The notes beneath the pieces were generated by a model. The model saw nothing but the letters and a program-made list of their open reading frames with translations, ran no database searches and was not told the origin of the DNA. From positions 145,679-209,678 of the forward strand of contig JANQQU010000064.1 in assembly GCA_028284905.1 (NCBI GenBank): a stretch of DNA of 64,000 nt, written 5' to 3'. The position numbers were made by a program, and so were the translations under genes. Position 1 is the stretch's first letter; each line of letters opens with the position of its first letter. Positions 16,611-25,543 of the stretch are shown piece by piece. Source of the DNA: Calditrichia bacterium (GTDB taxonomy: Bacteria > Calditrichota > Calditrichia > RBG-13-44-9 > J075).

Positions 16611-17282
16611 CTAAAGATTTTCAAATAATAAGTTGCGAACATCGTGTAGTGATTCGGCAATATAATAGGCTATTTCACGAATTTCCGGTGTGGGCATTAC
16701 CTGATCCGGCACCATAATTGGATACATCCCGGCGGCATGGGCACCGCGGATGCCCGGCATGGAATCTTCCAGAACGGCGCAATAAGCAGGGGGCATGTTT
16801 AATTTCCCGGCAGCGGTTAGAAAAATATCCGGTGCCGGTTTTCCATTTTCAATTTGATCGCCACAAACAACTGCATCGAATTGCGATAGCAGCTCGATTT
16901 TACGAAGTTTTTCCAGTGCTACTTCTGCGCGCGTCGATGTCGCCACGGCGCGGGGAATACCTGCGTCCACCAATGCCGTGATCAATTCTCGTGCTCCGGA
17001 TTTCACCGGAATGCCATTTTTCCGAAAATATTCTGCAGAGAGGTTTACGCGCCTACCGCGAATATCCTTGAATGGAAAATCTTCCCCAAATACTTCTTTT
17101 AAGACCCGCTCGGAATCTTCGACTTTAATACCGACGATACGGGCATAATCTTTTTCCTGAAGGTCATAGCCCCATTCGCTGGTTGCCTGAAACCAGGCCT
17201 GACGAGCGACTCGTTCAGAATCGATGATCAGGCCATCCATATCAAAAATAACTGCCTTAATTATCGCTTGCGGAAGCGCCAT
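16611..17282 (-). CDS. HAD-family phosphatase / beta-phosphoglucomutase-like
   Basis: This 223-residue HAD subfamily IA protein has motif I FDMDGLIID, a four-helix cap, motif II around ATSTR, the motif III lysine in GKPAPDIF, and motif IV LEDSMPGIRGA. Such enzymes hydrolyse sugar phosphates or interconvert phosphoglucose isomers. The substrate is not predictable. Its first 26 bases overlap the end of the small gene upstream (17257-17460) in another frame, which suggests translational coupling; AAGGAC lies before its ATG. Confidence 0.85.
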   Translation of the reverse strand: MALPQAIIKAVIFDMDGLIIDSERVARQAWFQATSEWGYDLQEKDYARIVGIKVEDSERVLKEVFGEDFPFKDIRGRRVNLSAEYFRKNGIPVKSGARELITALVDAGIPRAVATSTRAEVALEKLRKIELLSQFDAVVCGDQIENGKPAPDIFLTAAGKLNMPPAYCAVLEDSMPGIRGAHAAGMYPIMVPDQVMPTPEIREIAYYIAESLHDVRNLLFENL

Positions 17283-17460
17283 TATTGCCGTCCTTATAAA
17301 AATTTACCAGAAATTGACTTTCGCTTGGGGTAAGATCAAAACGAAATGTGACCTGATTTATCAACGCTGCAATGGGCGTGTCGGGGGTTTCCTTCAGTTT
17401 CTCCGAAATCCACTGAACCGCATTTTTTATCGACTGATTTTTCGGCATTATATTGCTCAT
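17257..17460 (-). CDS. Small conserved-type protein (67 aa), unknown function
   Basis: This 67-residue soluble protein begins MSNIMPKNQS and continues with a helical stretch (IKNAVQWISEKLKE), then PIAALINQVTFRFDLTPSESQFLVNFY. The helix-loop-helix pattern with a C-terminal FDLTP-type helix resembles small uncharacterised proteins found in other Gram-negative bacteria, but I cannot name a family. It has a GGAGG-like site upstream and overlaps the HAD gene by 26 bases, so the two are probably one transcript. Confidence 0.7.
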   Translation of the reverse strand: MSNIMPKNQSIKNAVQWISEKLKETPDTPIAALINQVTFRFDLTPSESQFLVNFYKDGNNGASASDN

Positions 17461-17562
17461 GATTTATCCTCCATCGTAAATAGATAAATTTATGATCCGG
17501 GTGAACCCTTTTAAGTATTAATTTTGCCGAGAGGTTCCACTCGGGTGAAAATTCCCGATCTA

Positions 17563-18738
17563 TCAGTAACTAAGTACCAGGGTTGTGTGCAGTGCCATCC
17601 CATCAATCATAGCATCTTCATCAATTTTGAAGCGGGGGTCATGACACATGTAAATGACATCCTTGGCCGGGTTATGGATGCCGAGAAAAACAAAACAGCC
17701 GGGAATCTTTTCAGTGTAAAAAGCAAAATCTTCGCCGCCAAGCACCGGTGTTTCCGGATAGATGACATTATCCTCACCGACGATCTCTGCGGTAGCGGCA
17801 CGCGATCGTTGAACGGATTCCGGATGGTTAAAGGTAACCGGGTATCCATCCTCATAATCAAATGTGCTGGTAGCGCCATGGCTTTGGCAAATACCAGCCA
17901 GCAGATTTTCCAGTCGCTCGCGGATCATCTTTTGCACCGGTTTGCGGAAGGTGCGAACTGTACCGGTGATGCTGATGGTTTGCGGAATAACATTATGGGT
18001 GCTGCCGCCATGAAATTCAGTTATTGATACAACTGCGGAGTCGAGAGGGTCAGTGTTTCTACTGATAATCGATTGGGCGGCATTAACATATTGCGCCCCG
18101 ATAACGATTGGATCTATGGTACTTTGAGGCACTGCTGCATGGCCGCCCTTACCAGTGATCGTGATTCGGAAAACATCCGGTTGACCGAGGGCAGGACCTT
18201 CGCAGATGCTGAATTTTCCCACATCACTCAGGGGCCAAACGTGCAGGCCGAAAATTTCATCGACGCCATCAAGGGCGCCATCGGCAATCATGGCCGGTGC
18301 CCCGCCGGGGAGATTCTCTTCATTGGGTTGAAAAATGAACCGGACATTCACCGATAAATGGTCTTTTAAGCGGCTGATTACCCGGGCAGCGCCGATTAGC
18401 ATTGCGGTATGCGAATCGTGCCCACACATATGCGCTTTCCCATCAAACAGGGATTTATACGGCAGGTCGCTCATTTCCTGCATGGGGAGCGCATCCATAT
18501 CTGCGCGGAGGGCAATGCGCTTTGTTGCACCGGGGATATCAAGATCGCCGACAACACCGGTTTTTCCGATGCCGGTTTTAACAGTCAGGCCAAGCTTTTT
18601 CAGTTCGGTAGCAGCAATGTTGGCTGTGCGGGTCACCTCAAATCCGATTTCCGGATGTTGATGAATATCGCGGCGAATACGGACGATATCCGGAAAATTC
18701 TCTCTACAAAGTGCTTTAATTTCGGATTGAAGGGACAT
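17563..18738 (-). CDS. M20D amidohydrolase (N-acyl-amino-acid / IAA-amino-acid hydrolase type)
   Basis: This 391-residue cytoplasmic metallopeptidase-family enzyme has the metal-site motifs RADMDALPM, HMCGHDSHTAM, FQPNEE and GLHVWP, and a dimerisation domain with ITGKGGHAAVPQ. The family commonly has HACGHD; the Met here is a minor change. Members remove acyl, hippuryl or indoleacetyl groups from amino acids, or cleave aminobenzoyl-glutamate. AAGGAG lies 6 bases before the ATG. The substrate is unknown. Confidence 0.92.
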   Translation of the reverse strand: MSLQSEIKALCRENFPDIVRIRRDIHQHPEIGFEVTRTANIAATELKKLGLTVKTGIGKTGVVGDLDIPGATKRIALRADMDALPMQEMSDLPYKSLFDGKAHMCGHDSHTAMLIGAARVISRLKDHLSVNVRFIFQPNEENLPGGAPAMIADGALDGVDEIFGLHVWPLSDVGKFSICEGPALGQPDVFRITITGKGGHAAVPQSTIDPIVIGAQYVNAAQSIISRNTDPLDSAVVSITEFHGGSTHNVIPQTISITGTVRTFRKPVQKMIRERLENLLAGICQSHGATSTFDYEDGYPVTFNHPESVQRSRAATAEIVGEDNVIYPETPVLGGEDFAFYTEKIPGCFVFLGIHNPAKDVIYMCHDPRFKIDEDAMIDGMALHTTLVLSY

Positions 18739-18909
18739 TTTAGACTCCTTTATCTTAACATTTGGATCGCCTGCTGAACAGGCGCTGATATTTTCATAAA
18801 TTATTGAAGCGCCCTGGTTTGTGCAAGGTCAGTTTGATACAATTAGAAAAAGGAATAAACGGGATTTCCGGATATTCCTTTCAGTGATTTCAAAGTTTGG
18901 GAAAATAGA

Positions 18910-19461
18910 TCAGCGGCGATTCTCCACATCGCCACGTGGTGGGTTTTCCAATTGTTCCTGCCGTTTACGCCGTTCCAGTTCAAGTTCGTCGGCAGACCAG
19001 ATGTCATCTTTAACCTGGCAATAGTTTGCTTGAAAACATCCCGGGCAGTCACCACTGCAACCGTCAATATAATACTGCCATCCCTGGGGGATCAGCGGAA
19101 ACTCTTCAAAAAGTAATGTTTCGGCCAGGTAGCGATAGGCAATTCGCTCCGGCAGCGATTCCACTAATTGGTAAATAAAACCGTGGTTACGCAGCTCGGT
19201 TAGCAGTGAATGATATTTCTCTTTCAGCTGATTATCATTTAGCATTTGAGCGGGAGGATAGTCAACCGGATCGATATTAAGAATTTGATATATCGGCTTT
19301 TCCGGCGTTTTCTGAAGCGATAGTACGTTCTTCAGGAATTTGTTTTCTGTTAAGGGATCAATATCTTCAAAATGATCGCTGTAGCCATCCTTCAGCAAAA
19401 TCTTTGCTTTAAGGAGCAAATTCTCCTGAATTAACGCTTCTGTCTTTTGCTTCTGTGACAT
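18910..19461 (-). CDS. Cys-cluster protein of unknown function
   Basis: I do not recognise this 183-residue protein. It is soluble and mainly helical, with a charged N-terminus (MSQKQKTEALIQENLLLKAK), the central segment FLKNVLSLQKTPEKPIYQIL, and a C-terminal cysteine cluster CSGDCPGCFQANYC followed by a charged tail. The C-x3-C-x2-C-x5-C spacing could bind zinc or an Fe-S cluster. AGGAGG lies 6 bases before the ATG, so translation is well supported. No membrane segment is present. Neighbours (M20D amidohydrolase, transglutaminase) do not suggest a role. Confidence 0.65.
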   Translation of the reverse strand: MSQKQKTEALIQENLLLKAKILLKDGYSDHFEDIDPLTENKFLKNVLSLQKTPEKPIYQILNIDPVDYPPAQMLNDNQLKEKYHSLLTELRNHGFIYQLVESLPERIAYRYLAETLLFEEFPLIPQGWQYYIDGCSGDCPGCFQANYCQVKDDIWSADELELERRKRQEQLENPPRGDVENRR

Positions 19462-19551
19462 GGTATCCTCCTGATTCGCAAAAATGATAGTTCCTGTTTA
19501 AGGATAATCATTTTTAGAATTTTATCAAATAGCTGGGTGGAGGATTTTTTT

Positions 19552-20820
19552 TTAATTTCCACGATATCCAAGTAATGCCTGATAATTGCTACCCGGTTTG
19601 TACTTGGCAAACACGGTTATTTCCCTGCCGCTGATGGGAACTTCTCCCAGGAAGATATTGTCTTCCAGCATTAACTCGTACCATTGTTCATCGATAACAA
19701 CCGCAACTTCGAATGCCTTCGGCGCTTCAATTTTAAACGTCTGGGTAGATCCACGCGGCAAGTTTTTTTGAAGCGGACTGTGTAGATAAACATTTTTCTC
19801 AGAAAATACACCATAACTGGTGGGAAATTCGCGGAGGTTGGTTTGAGATGCGTTGGTATTTACCAGATATTCTAATGCCCAGGCATAGCTGCCGGGATCG
19901 CTGCTATGTTTGCTGAAAATTTGTAGTTTGTAATCACCAGCTGCCGGAAAAGTTGCGAAAATGGCATAATGATCACCTTCCCGCTGAATAAATGTATAAT
20001 CTCCTTGAAGGCGGCGGCGATTTTGTTCCAGTGCAGCGGAGAGCAATACATCATCCGGTGCGCCGATTATAATTTTTACCAGTCCGTCGGACTGGATTGT
20101 GTTTTGACGATGGCTTATGACTGATAAATTATTGATGAAAAATGTCGGACGGAGATAAACCAGTGCTTCGTAATCGCGTAATGTAATTGGATTACTTAAC
20201 AGCTGCCAGCGCGGGTTTTCCGGAAAATGATCGTAAATAAATTTTTCCGGTGGAGTGAGGTAATAATATTCCTGAAACCGCCGGACAAATTCGCCGCCCC
20301 CGGTGACATAGCCGGCACCCCAGGTGGGATCCAGCAAGTACCACTTTCCATTTAAGCGCGCTGCGTTCCAGGCATGGTTGCTTTGCCCCGGGCGAATACG
20401 ATTACCAACGCTGTAGCCATATCCTTTTGAGTATCCGGTTACTTTCACAACGGTCAGTCCCGCAGCATCCGCCAATCCTTTAAACAAACCGCTATACCCT
20501 TCACAGACAGCCTTTCCACTCTTTAACACCCCATCTGCACTGAGGTCGCCATAGCGCCCGGAAAAGTAACCTTCAGTATCATAAGAGATGTTGTGGGTAA
20601 CCCAACGGAAAATTGCCCGCAGTTTTTCATCCTCGCTACTGGCGGGAGCAGTGAGATAATCTGCAAGGGTCTGGATAGAGCGAAGCGCATTTTCTGGAGC
20701 GTTGAGCGCATGTGCATCGATTGCGGAATAGTCTTTCTCAGAAAATTCGGTCGCGGCATTAATAGTCAGAAATAATGTCAGAATGGTGAAAATAATAATG
20801 GTTAGAAAAATACTTTTCAT
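19552..20820 (-). CDS. Secreted transglutaminase-like protein
   Basis: This 422-residue protein has a signal peptide (IFLTIIIFTILTLFLTINAA) and a transglutaminase-core domain of the type found in Cyk3/KY proteins. The catalytic cysteine is in GKAVCEGYSGLF, the histidine in QSNHAWNAARL, and the aspartate in WYLLDPTWGAG. The C-terminal half has beta-rich segments like the KY-type Ig domain (DYKLQIFSK). It could be a periplasmic cysteine protease or cross-linker. Its neighbours share the strand but show no obvious functional link. Confidence 0.83.
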   Translation of the reverse strand: MKSIFLTIIIFTILTLFLTINAATEFSEKDYSAIDAHALNAPENALRSIQTLADYLTAPASSEDEKLRAIFRWVTHNISYDTEGYFSGRYGDLSADGVLKSGKAVCEGYSGLFKGLADAAGLTVVKVTGYSKGYGYSVGNRIRPGQSNHAWNAARLNGKWYLLDPTWGAGYVTGGGEFVRRFQEYYYLTPPEKFIYDHFPENPRWQLLSNPITLRDYEALVYLRPTFFINNLSVISHRQNTIQSDGLVKIIIGAPDDVLLSAALEQNRRRLQGDYTFIQREGDHYAIFATFPAAGDYKLQIFSKHSSDPGSYAWALEYLVNTNASQTNLREFPTSYGVFSEKNVYLHSPLQKNLPRGSTQTFKIEAPKAFEVAVVIDEQWYELMLEDNIFLGEVPISGREITVFAKYKPGSNYQALLGYRGN

Positions 20821-20977
20821 TGAAATATTCCATGATAAATGATTGCTTGATTCTTCCCTGATACCGCGCTGCGCTCAACAGCAACGTTCAGCGCAGCGTA
20901 TTATTAAATTCTATGAAAAGCATGAAAAATTGTTTCAATCCAACCTGAGACTTTTGGTGCATTGCCGGCAGCCCAGG

Positions 20978-21520
20978 CTAATTTTGAGATTTTAATGTAT
21001 CTGTTACGGTACCGCAGTGGAGCATCTTATCACCAAAGTAAGGATTGTAAATTTTACTGGAATTACTCAACCAGTCGCCCCCGGAATTGTCGAAAGCCAT
21101 TGGACAGTGTTGCACATAAACGGGGGAATCCATTGGGCCAAAAGCTTTCACTCGGTCAATAAAAGTCTCGGAAAGATCGAGAAACTCCTCGCGCTGTGCT
21201 TCAATATCTTCCGCTGCAATCATGTTTGATACAGCTACTTCCGCGGCCTTCATGCGTTGTTGCCAGCTATTATCTGAAGATGGCGGTAGCGAATCGCGGG
21301 GAATTTCCTTCAGGCATTTGCTTAATTGCCGGCCCATCTCGATAACCCGTTGGGCATCCCCGGCAACCATGGCATCCTTCAGCTTAAAATATTCATCGAC
21401 GGCTTTGCTGAACTGGGAATGAAAGCTGCCTGCTGCATTTTCCATTGCCGGTTGATTCTCTCCACAGCCTATCAGACCGATGAAGAGACAACCCCAGAGA
21501 AATTTCCAAAGAATTTTCAT
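20978..21520 (-). CDS. DUF3347 lipoprotein
   Basis: This 180-residue lipoprotein (lipobox LIGC, Cys about residue 19) has a helical middle part (YFKLKDAMVAGDAQRV) and the characteristic DUF3347 end VYVQHCPMAFDNSGGDWLS ... NPYFGDKMLHCG. The conserved HCPM and LHCG motifs suggest metal, probably copper, binding; the domain often accompanies CusB-type efflux proteins. None are adjacent here. It is 20 bases downstream of the ALDH gene on the same strand. Confidence 0.82.
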   Translation of the reverse strand: MKILWKFLWGCLFIGLIGCGENQPAMENAAGSFHSQFSKAVDEYFKLKDAMVAGDAQRVIEMGRQLSKCLKEIPRDSLPPSSDNSWQQRMKAAEVAVSNMIAAEDIEAQREEFLDLSETFIDRVKAFGPMDSPVYVQHCPMAFDNSGGDWLSNSSKIYNPYFGDKMLHCGTVTDTLKSQN

Positions 21521-21540
21521 TGTTCCTTACCCTGATTTAG

Positions 21541-23133
21541 TTAAATGCTGTCTTTACTATACTCACCGTTAACAATGCGCCAAATGCCTAATGGATTCGC
21601 GCTCTTCAACGCATCCGGCAGCAGGCTGTCCGGTAAGCCCTGAAAAGTTACCGGGCGCATGAAACGACGAATGGCGGTCATTCCAACAGAGGTCGTGCCC
21701 GGCGCTGTTGTAGCTGGATACGGACCGCCATGATGCATGGCATAAGATACTTCCACACCGGTCGGAAAGCCGTTAAAGATCAGGCGACCAACTTTCTCGC
21801 GAAGATGATTGAATAGTTGCCCAGCATCTTCAAGCTCTTTCTCAGTCGCGTGAACAGTCGCGGTAAGATTACCTTCCAAATGGGAAATCGCCTCGTTAAG
21901 CGATTGCGTATCCTTACAGGTAACAAATAAAGTAACCGGGCCAAAATGTTCGGTTTGTAATTGCGGATCAGCAATAAAATTGTCAACATCCGTCGCCATG
22001 ACGGTGTTGCTGTAGCTGAAGAAATCCCGCCCTTCCAGCGCTTCTCCACCGGCAAGGGTATTGACACCGTCTCTGCCTCGGGTCGTTTCTACTGTTGATG
22101 CCAATGCTTTCTCTATACCGGCATTGAGCAGCACGCATTCCGGTTTGCCCTTCATTTGTGACGCGGTGTTTTCGATAAGTGTTTCGCTCTCCGGCGTATC
22201 CATGACAAAGATCAGTCCGGGATTCGTACAGAATTGTCCGGACCCGAGGGTGACGGAATTCGCCAGACCTTCAGCCAAAGCATCACCACGCTCCTTGATT
22301 GCCCCCGGTAAAATAACGACCGGATTGATGCTACCCATTTCCGCAAAAACCGGAATCGGGGTCGGGCGTTGGGCGGCAGTGTCTGCCAGGGCGCGGCCAC
22401 CGCGCAGAGAGCCGGTAAATCCTACCGCTGCCAGTTGTGGATGTTTGACGAGGTTTTGCCCGGATTCGATCGTCCGTCCTTGTACGAGGGAAAAGAAACC
22501 AGCCGGGAATCCGCAGGCTTTGATGGCATTGCCAATTGCCCGGGCAACCAGCTCCGACGTTGCCGGATGACTGGGATGCGCTTTAACAATGACCGGGCAA
22601 CCGGCCGCGAAGGCCGAAGCGGTATCGCCGCCGGCAACACTGAATGCCAGGGGAAAATTGCTGGCACCAAAGACCGCGACCGGGCCGATAGGAATCTGCA
22701 TACGGCGAATATCCGGGCGGGGGAGCGGTTTACGATCCGGCAACGCGGTGTCAATAATCGCATCGATGTAAGAGCCTTCCCGAATCAGTTTGGCAAATGC
22801 CCGTAACTGTCCGGTGGTTCTGCCCCGCTCACCGGTAAAGCGGGGAATGCCAAGGCCGGCTTCCATATCAGCCGTTTCCAGCAGCTCATCGCCGAGTGCT
22901 TCAATTTCATCCGCGGCTTTTTCGAGGAACCCAGCCAGTTTTTCTGCGGAAAAATTCCGGGTTATCTGGAAAGCGTCAGCAGCAGCAGAGACTGCCTGGT
23001 CAATTTCTTCGGCGGTTGCATTGTAAAACTTTACTTCACCTGCAGCTTTCGTACGCGGATTTATGCTGGTGAAATCCGCTTCGCCACTAGCCGTCCAGCG
23101 GCCAGCTATAAAATGTTTTCCGGTTAATGCCAT
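21541..23133 (-). CDS. Alpha-ketoglutarate semialdehyde (2,5-dioxovalerate) dehydrogenase
   Basis: This 530-residue aldehyde dehydrogenase has the family opening HFIAGRWTAS, NAD(P)-site residues in VFGASNFPLAFS and VKAHPSHP, the general-base glutamate in FAEMGSINP, and the catalytic cysteine in GSGQFCTNPG. The SNFPLA and EMGSINP signatures are those of ketoglutarate semialdehyde dehydrogenase, which ends the oxidative pathways for pentoses, glucarate/galactarate and hydroxyproline at 2-oxoglutarate. This fits an organism with pectin-degrading enzymes. AAGGAG lies 9 bases before the ATG. No dehydratase partner is in the window. Confidence 0.88.
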   Translation of the reverse strand: MALTGKHFIAGRWTASGEADFTSINPRTKAAGEVKFYNATAEEIDQAVSAAADAFQITRNFSAEKLAGFLEKAADEIEALGDELLETADMEAGLGIPRFTGERGRTTGQLRAFAKLIREGSYIDAIIDTALPDRKPLPRPDIRRMQIPIGPVAVFGASNFPLAFSVAGGDTASAFAAGCPVIVKAHPSHPATSELVARAIGNAIKACGFPAGFFSLVQGRTIESGQNLVKHPQLAAVGFTGSLRGGRALADTAAQRPTPIPVFAEMGSINPVVILPGAIKERGDALAEGLANSVTLGSGQFCTNPGLIFVMDTPESETLIENTASQMKGKPECVLLNAGIEKALASTVETTRGRDGVNTLAGGEALEGRDFFSYSNTVMATDVDNFIADPQLQTEHFGPVTLFVTCKDTQSLNEAISHLEGNLTATVHATEKELEDAGQLFNHLREKVGRLIFNGFPTGVEVSYAMHHGGPYPATTAPGTTSVGMTAIRRFMRPVTFQGLPDSLLPDALKSANPLGIWRIVNGEYSKDSI

Positions 23134-23336
23134 CTGTCTCGCTCCTTTGCTGATCTCGAATGAAAAAGTGGTATGTGGATGAATATTAATTACATGCCTA
23201 TTTATTTCAATAAAAATTGATTTTGTCGCTAGCCTTAATTTTAAGGTGCATGATCATTTATTGCAACTATCGAGTTACTTTGACAAGTTATTTTTGAACT
23301 ATTGCTTATCGGGTAATGCTAAGATGCTTTTTGCAG

Positions 23337-24167
23337 TTATCGAAAATAGATGGCCAGAAGCCCTACAAGCATATCCGCTTTCAGGAGATTGCTCAAGCGA
23401 TGCAAGTGAGTGGGAGAAGTATTATTGCGGATACTGTAAATCGTATATAGTATTAATGGATAAATTCCAATGACGATAATGAGGAAGTACCACTCACCGT
23501 ACCAGCCAGCCCAAAAAGGGAATATGGTGAGTAAAATCAGGATGACAAAATTTAGTGAAACCAATTGAATCGAAGGGGGCATGCCATACTTAACCGGAAA
23601 AGTAATCGCATTGTTTTCCCGGTCTCCCGCGACATCTTCCATATCTTTGATAATTTCCCTCCCAAAATGAAAGAAGAATGCAAACAGCGCAGGAATTACT
23701 GCTTCCCGGGGGCGATGAACCGCAGAGCCGCCATAGATAAATGCTGCCGCGGTGCTTAGACTAACCGCGATATTTCCCCAGAGCACTGTCCGCTTTAAGC
23801 GTGCTGAGTAAAGGTAAGTGAGCAGCGAGAAAAATAAAGCGATGGCAAACATTAGGGGAGAAATAAATATGGCAAAAAGATTGCCGAAGAAATACTGAAT
23901 CAATGATGCCCAAAAAGCCTGCCCGGGTGAAATTAATCCACGGGCCAATGGACGATCAGGTTTATTGATTTGATCGATTGCAATATCATAATAGTCGTTG
24001 ATTGTGTTGGCGCCGGCGGTAATTAATCCGGCAGAAAGGCAGGCCAGTATAACATTGGCGATAGGAGATAAGGTGCCGGTAATTAGCGCAGCAATAAATA
24101 CCGAGCACATTGCTATAATCACATTCACCGGGCGGGTGAGTTGTAAAATCGCGGAGAATTTCTTCAT
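23337..24167 (-). CDS. UbiA prenyltransferase, geranylgeranylglycerol-phosphate transferase-like
   Basis: This 276-residue polytopic membrane protein has both aspartate motifs of the UbiA superfamily: NTINDYYDIAIDQINKPDRP and DMEDVAGDREN. The INKPDRPLARG form resembles archaeal-type digeranylgeranylglyceryl phosphate synthases and the homologues annotated in many Bacteroidota, more than MenA or UbiA proper. It would join a prenyl chain to an acceptor in the membrane. Quinone or chlorophyll-type roles remain possible. It starts 9 bases after the threonine synthase stop, so the two are probably co-transcribed. Confidence 0.78.
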   Translation of the reverse strand: MKKFSAILQLTRPVNVIIAMCSVFIAALITGTLSPIANVILACLSAGLITAGANTINDYYDIAIDQINKPDRPLARGLISPGQAFWASLIQYFFGNLFAIFISPLMFAIALFFSLLTYLYSARLKRTVLWGNIAVSLSTAAAFIYGGSAVHRPREAVIPALFAFFFHFGREIIKDMEDVAGDRENNAITFPVKYGMPPSIQLVSLNFVILILLTIFPFWAGWYGEWYFLIIVIGIYPLILYTIYSIRNNTSPTHLHRLSNLLKADMLVGLLAIYFR

Positions 24168-24176
24168 AGCGGCACA

Positions 24177-25358
24177 TCAGCTGGTCGCTTCAGTTCCCCA
24201 CAAATGCGAATATTTATGACCGCTGCCGGTATTGAAGAGGATAACGGTTTCATCTTCTTCGATCCAGTTTTTCATGCGCAATTTCTGAAAAGCGGCCAAA
24301 GTTGCTCCCCCTTCCGGGCTGACAAACAATCCTTCGGTTTGCCCGATCAGGTTGGCCGCATGGATCATTTCATTGTCAGAAACGGCAACAGCAGTGCCAT
24401 TACTTTCCCGCAGGGTGCGTAATATTAGGAAATCACCAACAGCGGCCGGGACGCGCAGACCATCAGCAACCGTTTTTGCATTTTGCCAGGGCTCCGCAAA
24501 TTCATCGCCCTTTTTAAAAGCGCGAACCATCGGTGCGCATCCATCGGATTGAACCGTCACCATGCGCGGGCGCTTGCTGTCGATCCAGCCGAGTTTCTCC
24601 ATTTCATCAAAAGCTTTCCACATGCCGATCAAGCCGGTGCCACCACCGGTGGGATAAATAATCACATCCGGCAAGCGCCAGCCAAGTTGTTCCGCGACCT
24701 CATATCCCATGGTTTTCTTGCCTTCCAGGCGATAGGGTTCTTTTAAGGTGGAAACATCAAAACGATTATGCGTAACCAATTCATTGGCAGCAATGCGGCC
24801 ACAATCGGTGATTAAACCATCGATCAAACGAACTGTCGCGCCCAGCGCTTTACATTCGGCAATAAACGGCTGCGGTACATCTTTCGGCATAAATACGAAG
24901 GCGGGGATGCCGGCCAGTGCGGCATAGGCGCTCATTGCACCGGCAGCGTTGCCGGCGGAGGGGATGGAAAGCGCTCGCACACCTAACTCTTTTGCCCGGG
25001 AAACCGCCATCACCAGGCCACGCGCTTTAAATGACGTTGTTGGATTCATCCCCTCTTCCTTGATAAACAACCCGGAAAATTTGATACGATCTCCGAGATT
25101 ACGGGCATAAATGAGCGGCGTGCAACCTTCACCCAGTGTATATTTATAGATATCTTTCCGGACCGGGAGTACTTCTTCGTAGCGCCATAAATTTTGTTCG
25201 CGGTGGGCAATATCGTCTCTGGTCACAGTTTTGCGGATTTCATCCAGATCGTAGCGAACCAGCAACGGTTTTTTACAGCTGGGGCATAAATTCCATAAGC
25301 GTTCGGATTCCAATTCCAGTTTACAATTTGAGCATTCCAGATGTGTTACGAAATTCAT
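24177..25358 (-). CDS. thrC: Threonine synthase
   Basis: This 393-residue PLP enzyme converts O-phosphohomoserine to threonine. It has an N-terminal zinc-ribbon-like pair (C9/C12 and C25/C28), the PLP lysine in TTSFKARG, the phosphate-binding SIPSAGNAAGA loop, and IYPTGGGTGLIGMW. The zinc-ribbon layout is seen in the short bacterial/archaeal threonine synthases. GGGAG lies 7 bases before the ATG. The related cysteate and diaminopropionate enzymes share the fold, but the ribbon and length favour ThrC. Confidence 0.85.
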   Translation of the reverse strand: MNFVTHLECSNCKLELESERLWNLCPSCKKPLLVRYDLDEIRKTVTRDDIAHREQNLWRYEEVLPVRKDIYKYTLGEGCTPLIYARNLGDRIKFSGLFIKEEGMNPTTSFKARGLVMAVSRAKELGVRALSIPSAGNAAGAMSAYAALAGIPAFVFMPKDVPQPFIAECKALGATVRLIDGLITDCGRIAANELVTHNRFDVSTLKEPYRLEGKKTMGYEVAEQLGWRLPDVIIYPTGGGTGLIGMWKAFDEMEKLGWIDSKRPRMVTVQSDGCAPMVRAFKKGDEFAEPWQNAKTVADGLRVPAAVGDFLILRTLRESNGTAVAVSDNEMIHAANLIGQTEGLFVSPEGGATLAAFQKLRMKNWIEEDETVILFNTGSGHKYSHLWGTEATS

Positions 25359-25543
25359 GGTTGACTCCCAATGCAGGATTTTCTGCGAATTTTCAGTGTT
25401 CAGATAAGAACTATTTGAATAAATAATTTACAGATTTAAATCTAAACAGAAAAACACTTTATTGCGTGAATCTATCTTGCTTATTTTCGATTCTATGTGT
25501 ATAATCTTGCCTGCCACTTCCACAAATTGAGCGGGGAGAATTC

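Noticed and set aside
23246..23473. Plus-strand 75-codon frame after the ALDH gene
   Set aside because: Its second half overlaps the well-supported UbiA gene antisense and it has no ribosome-binding site.
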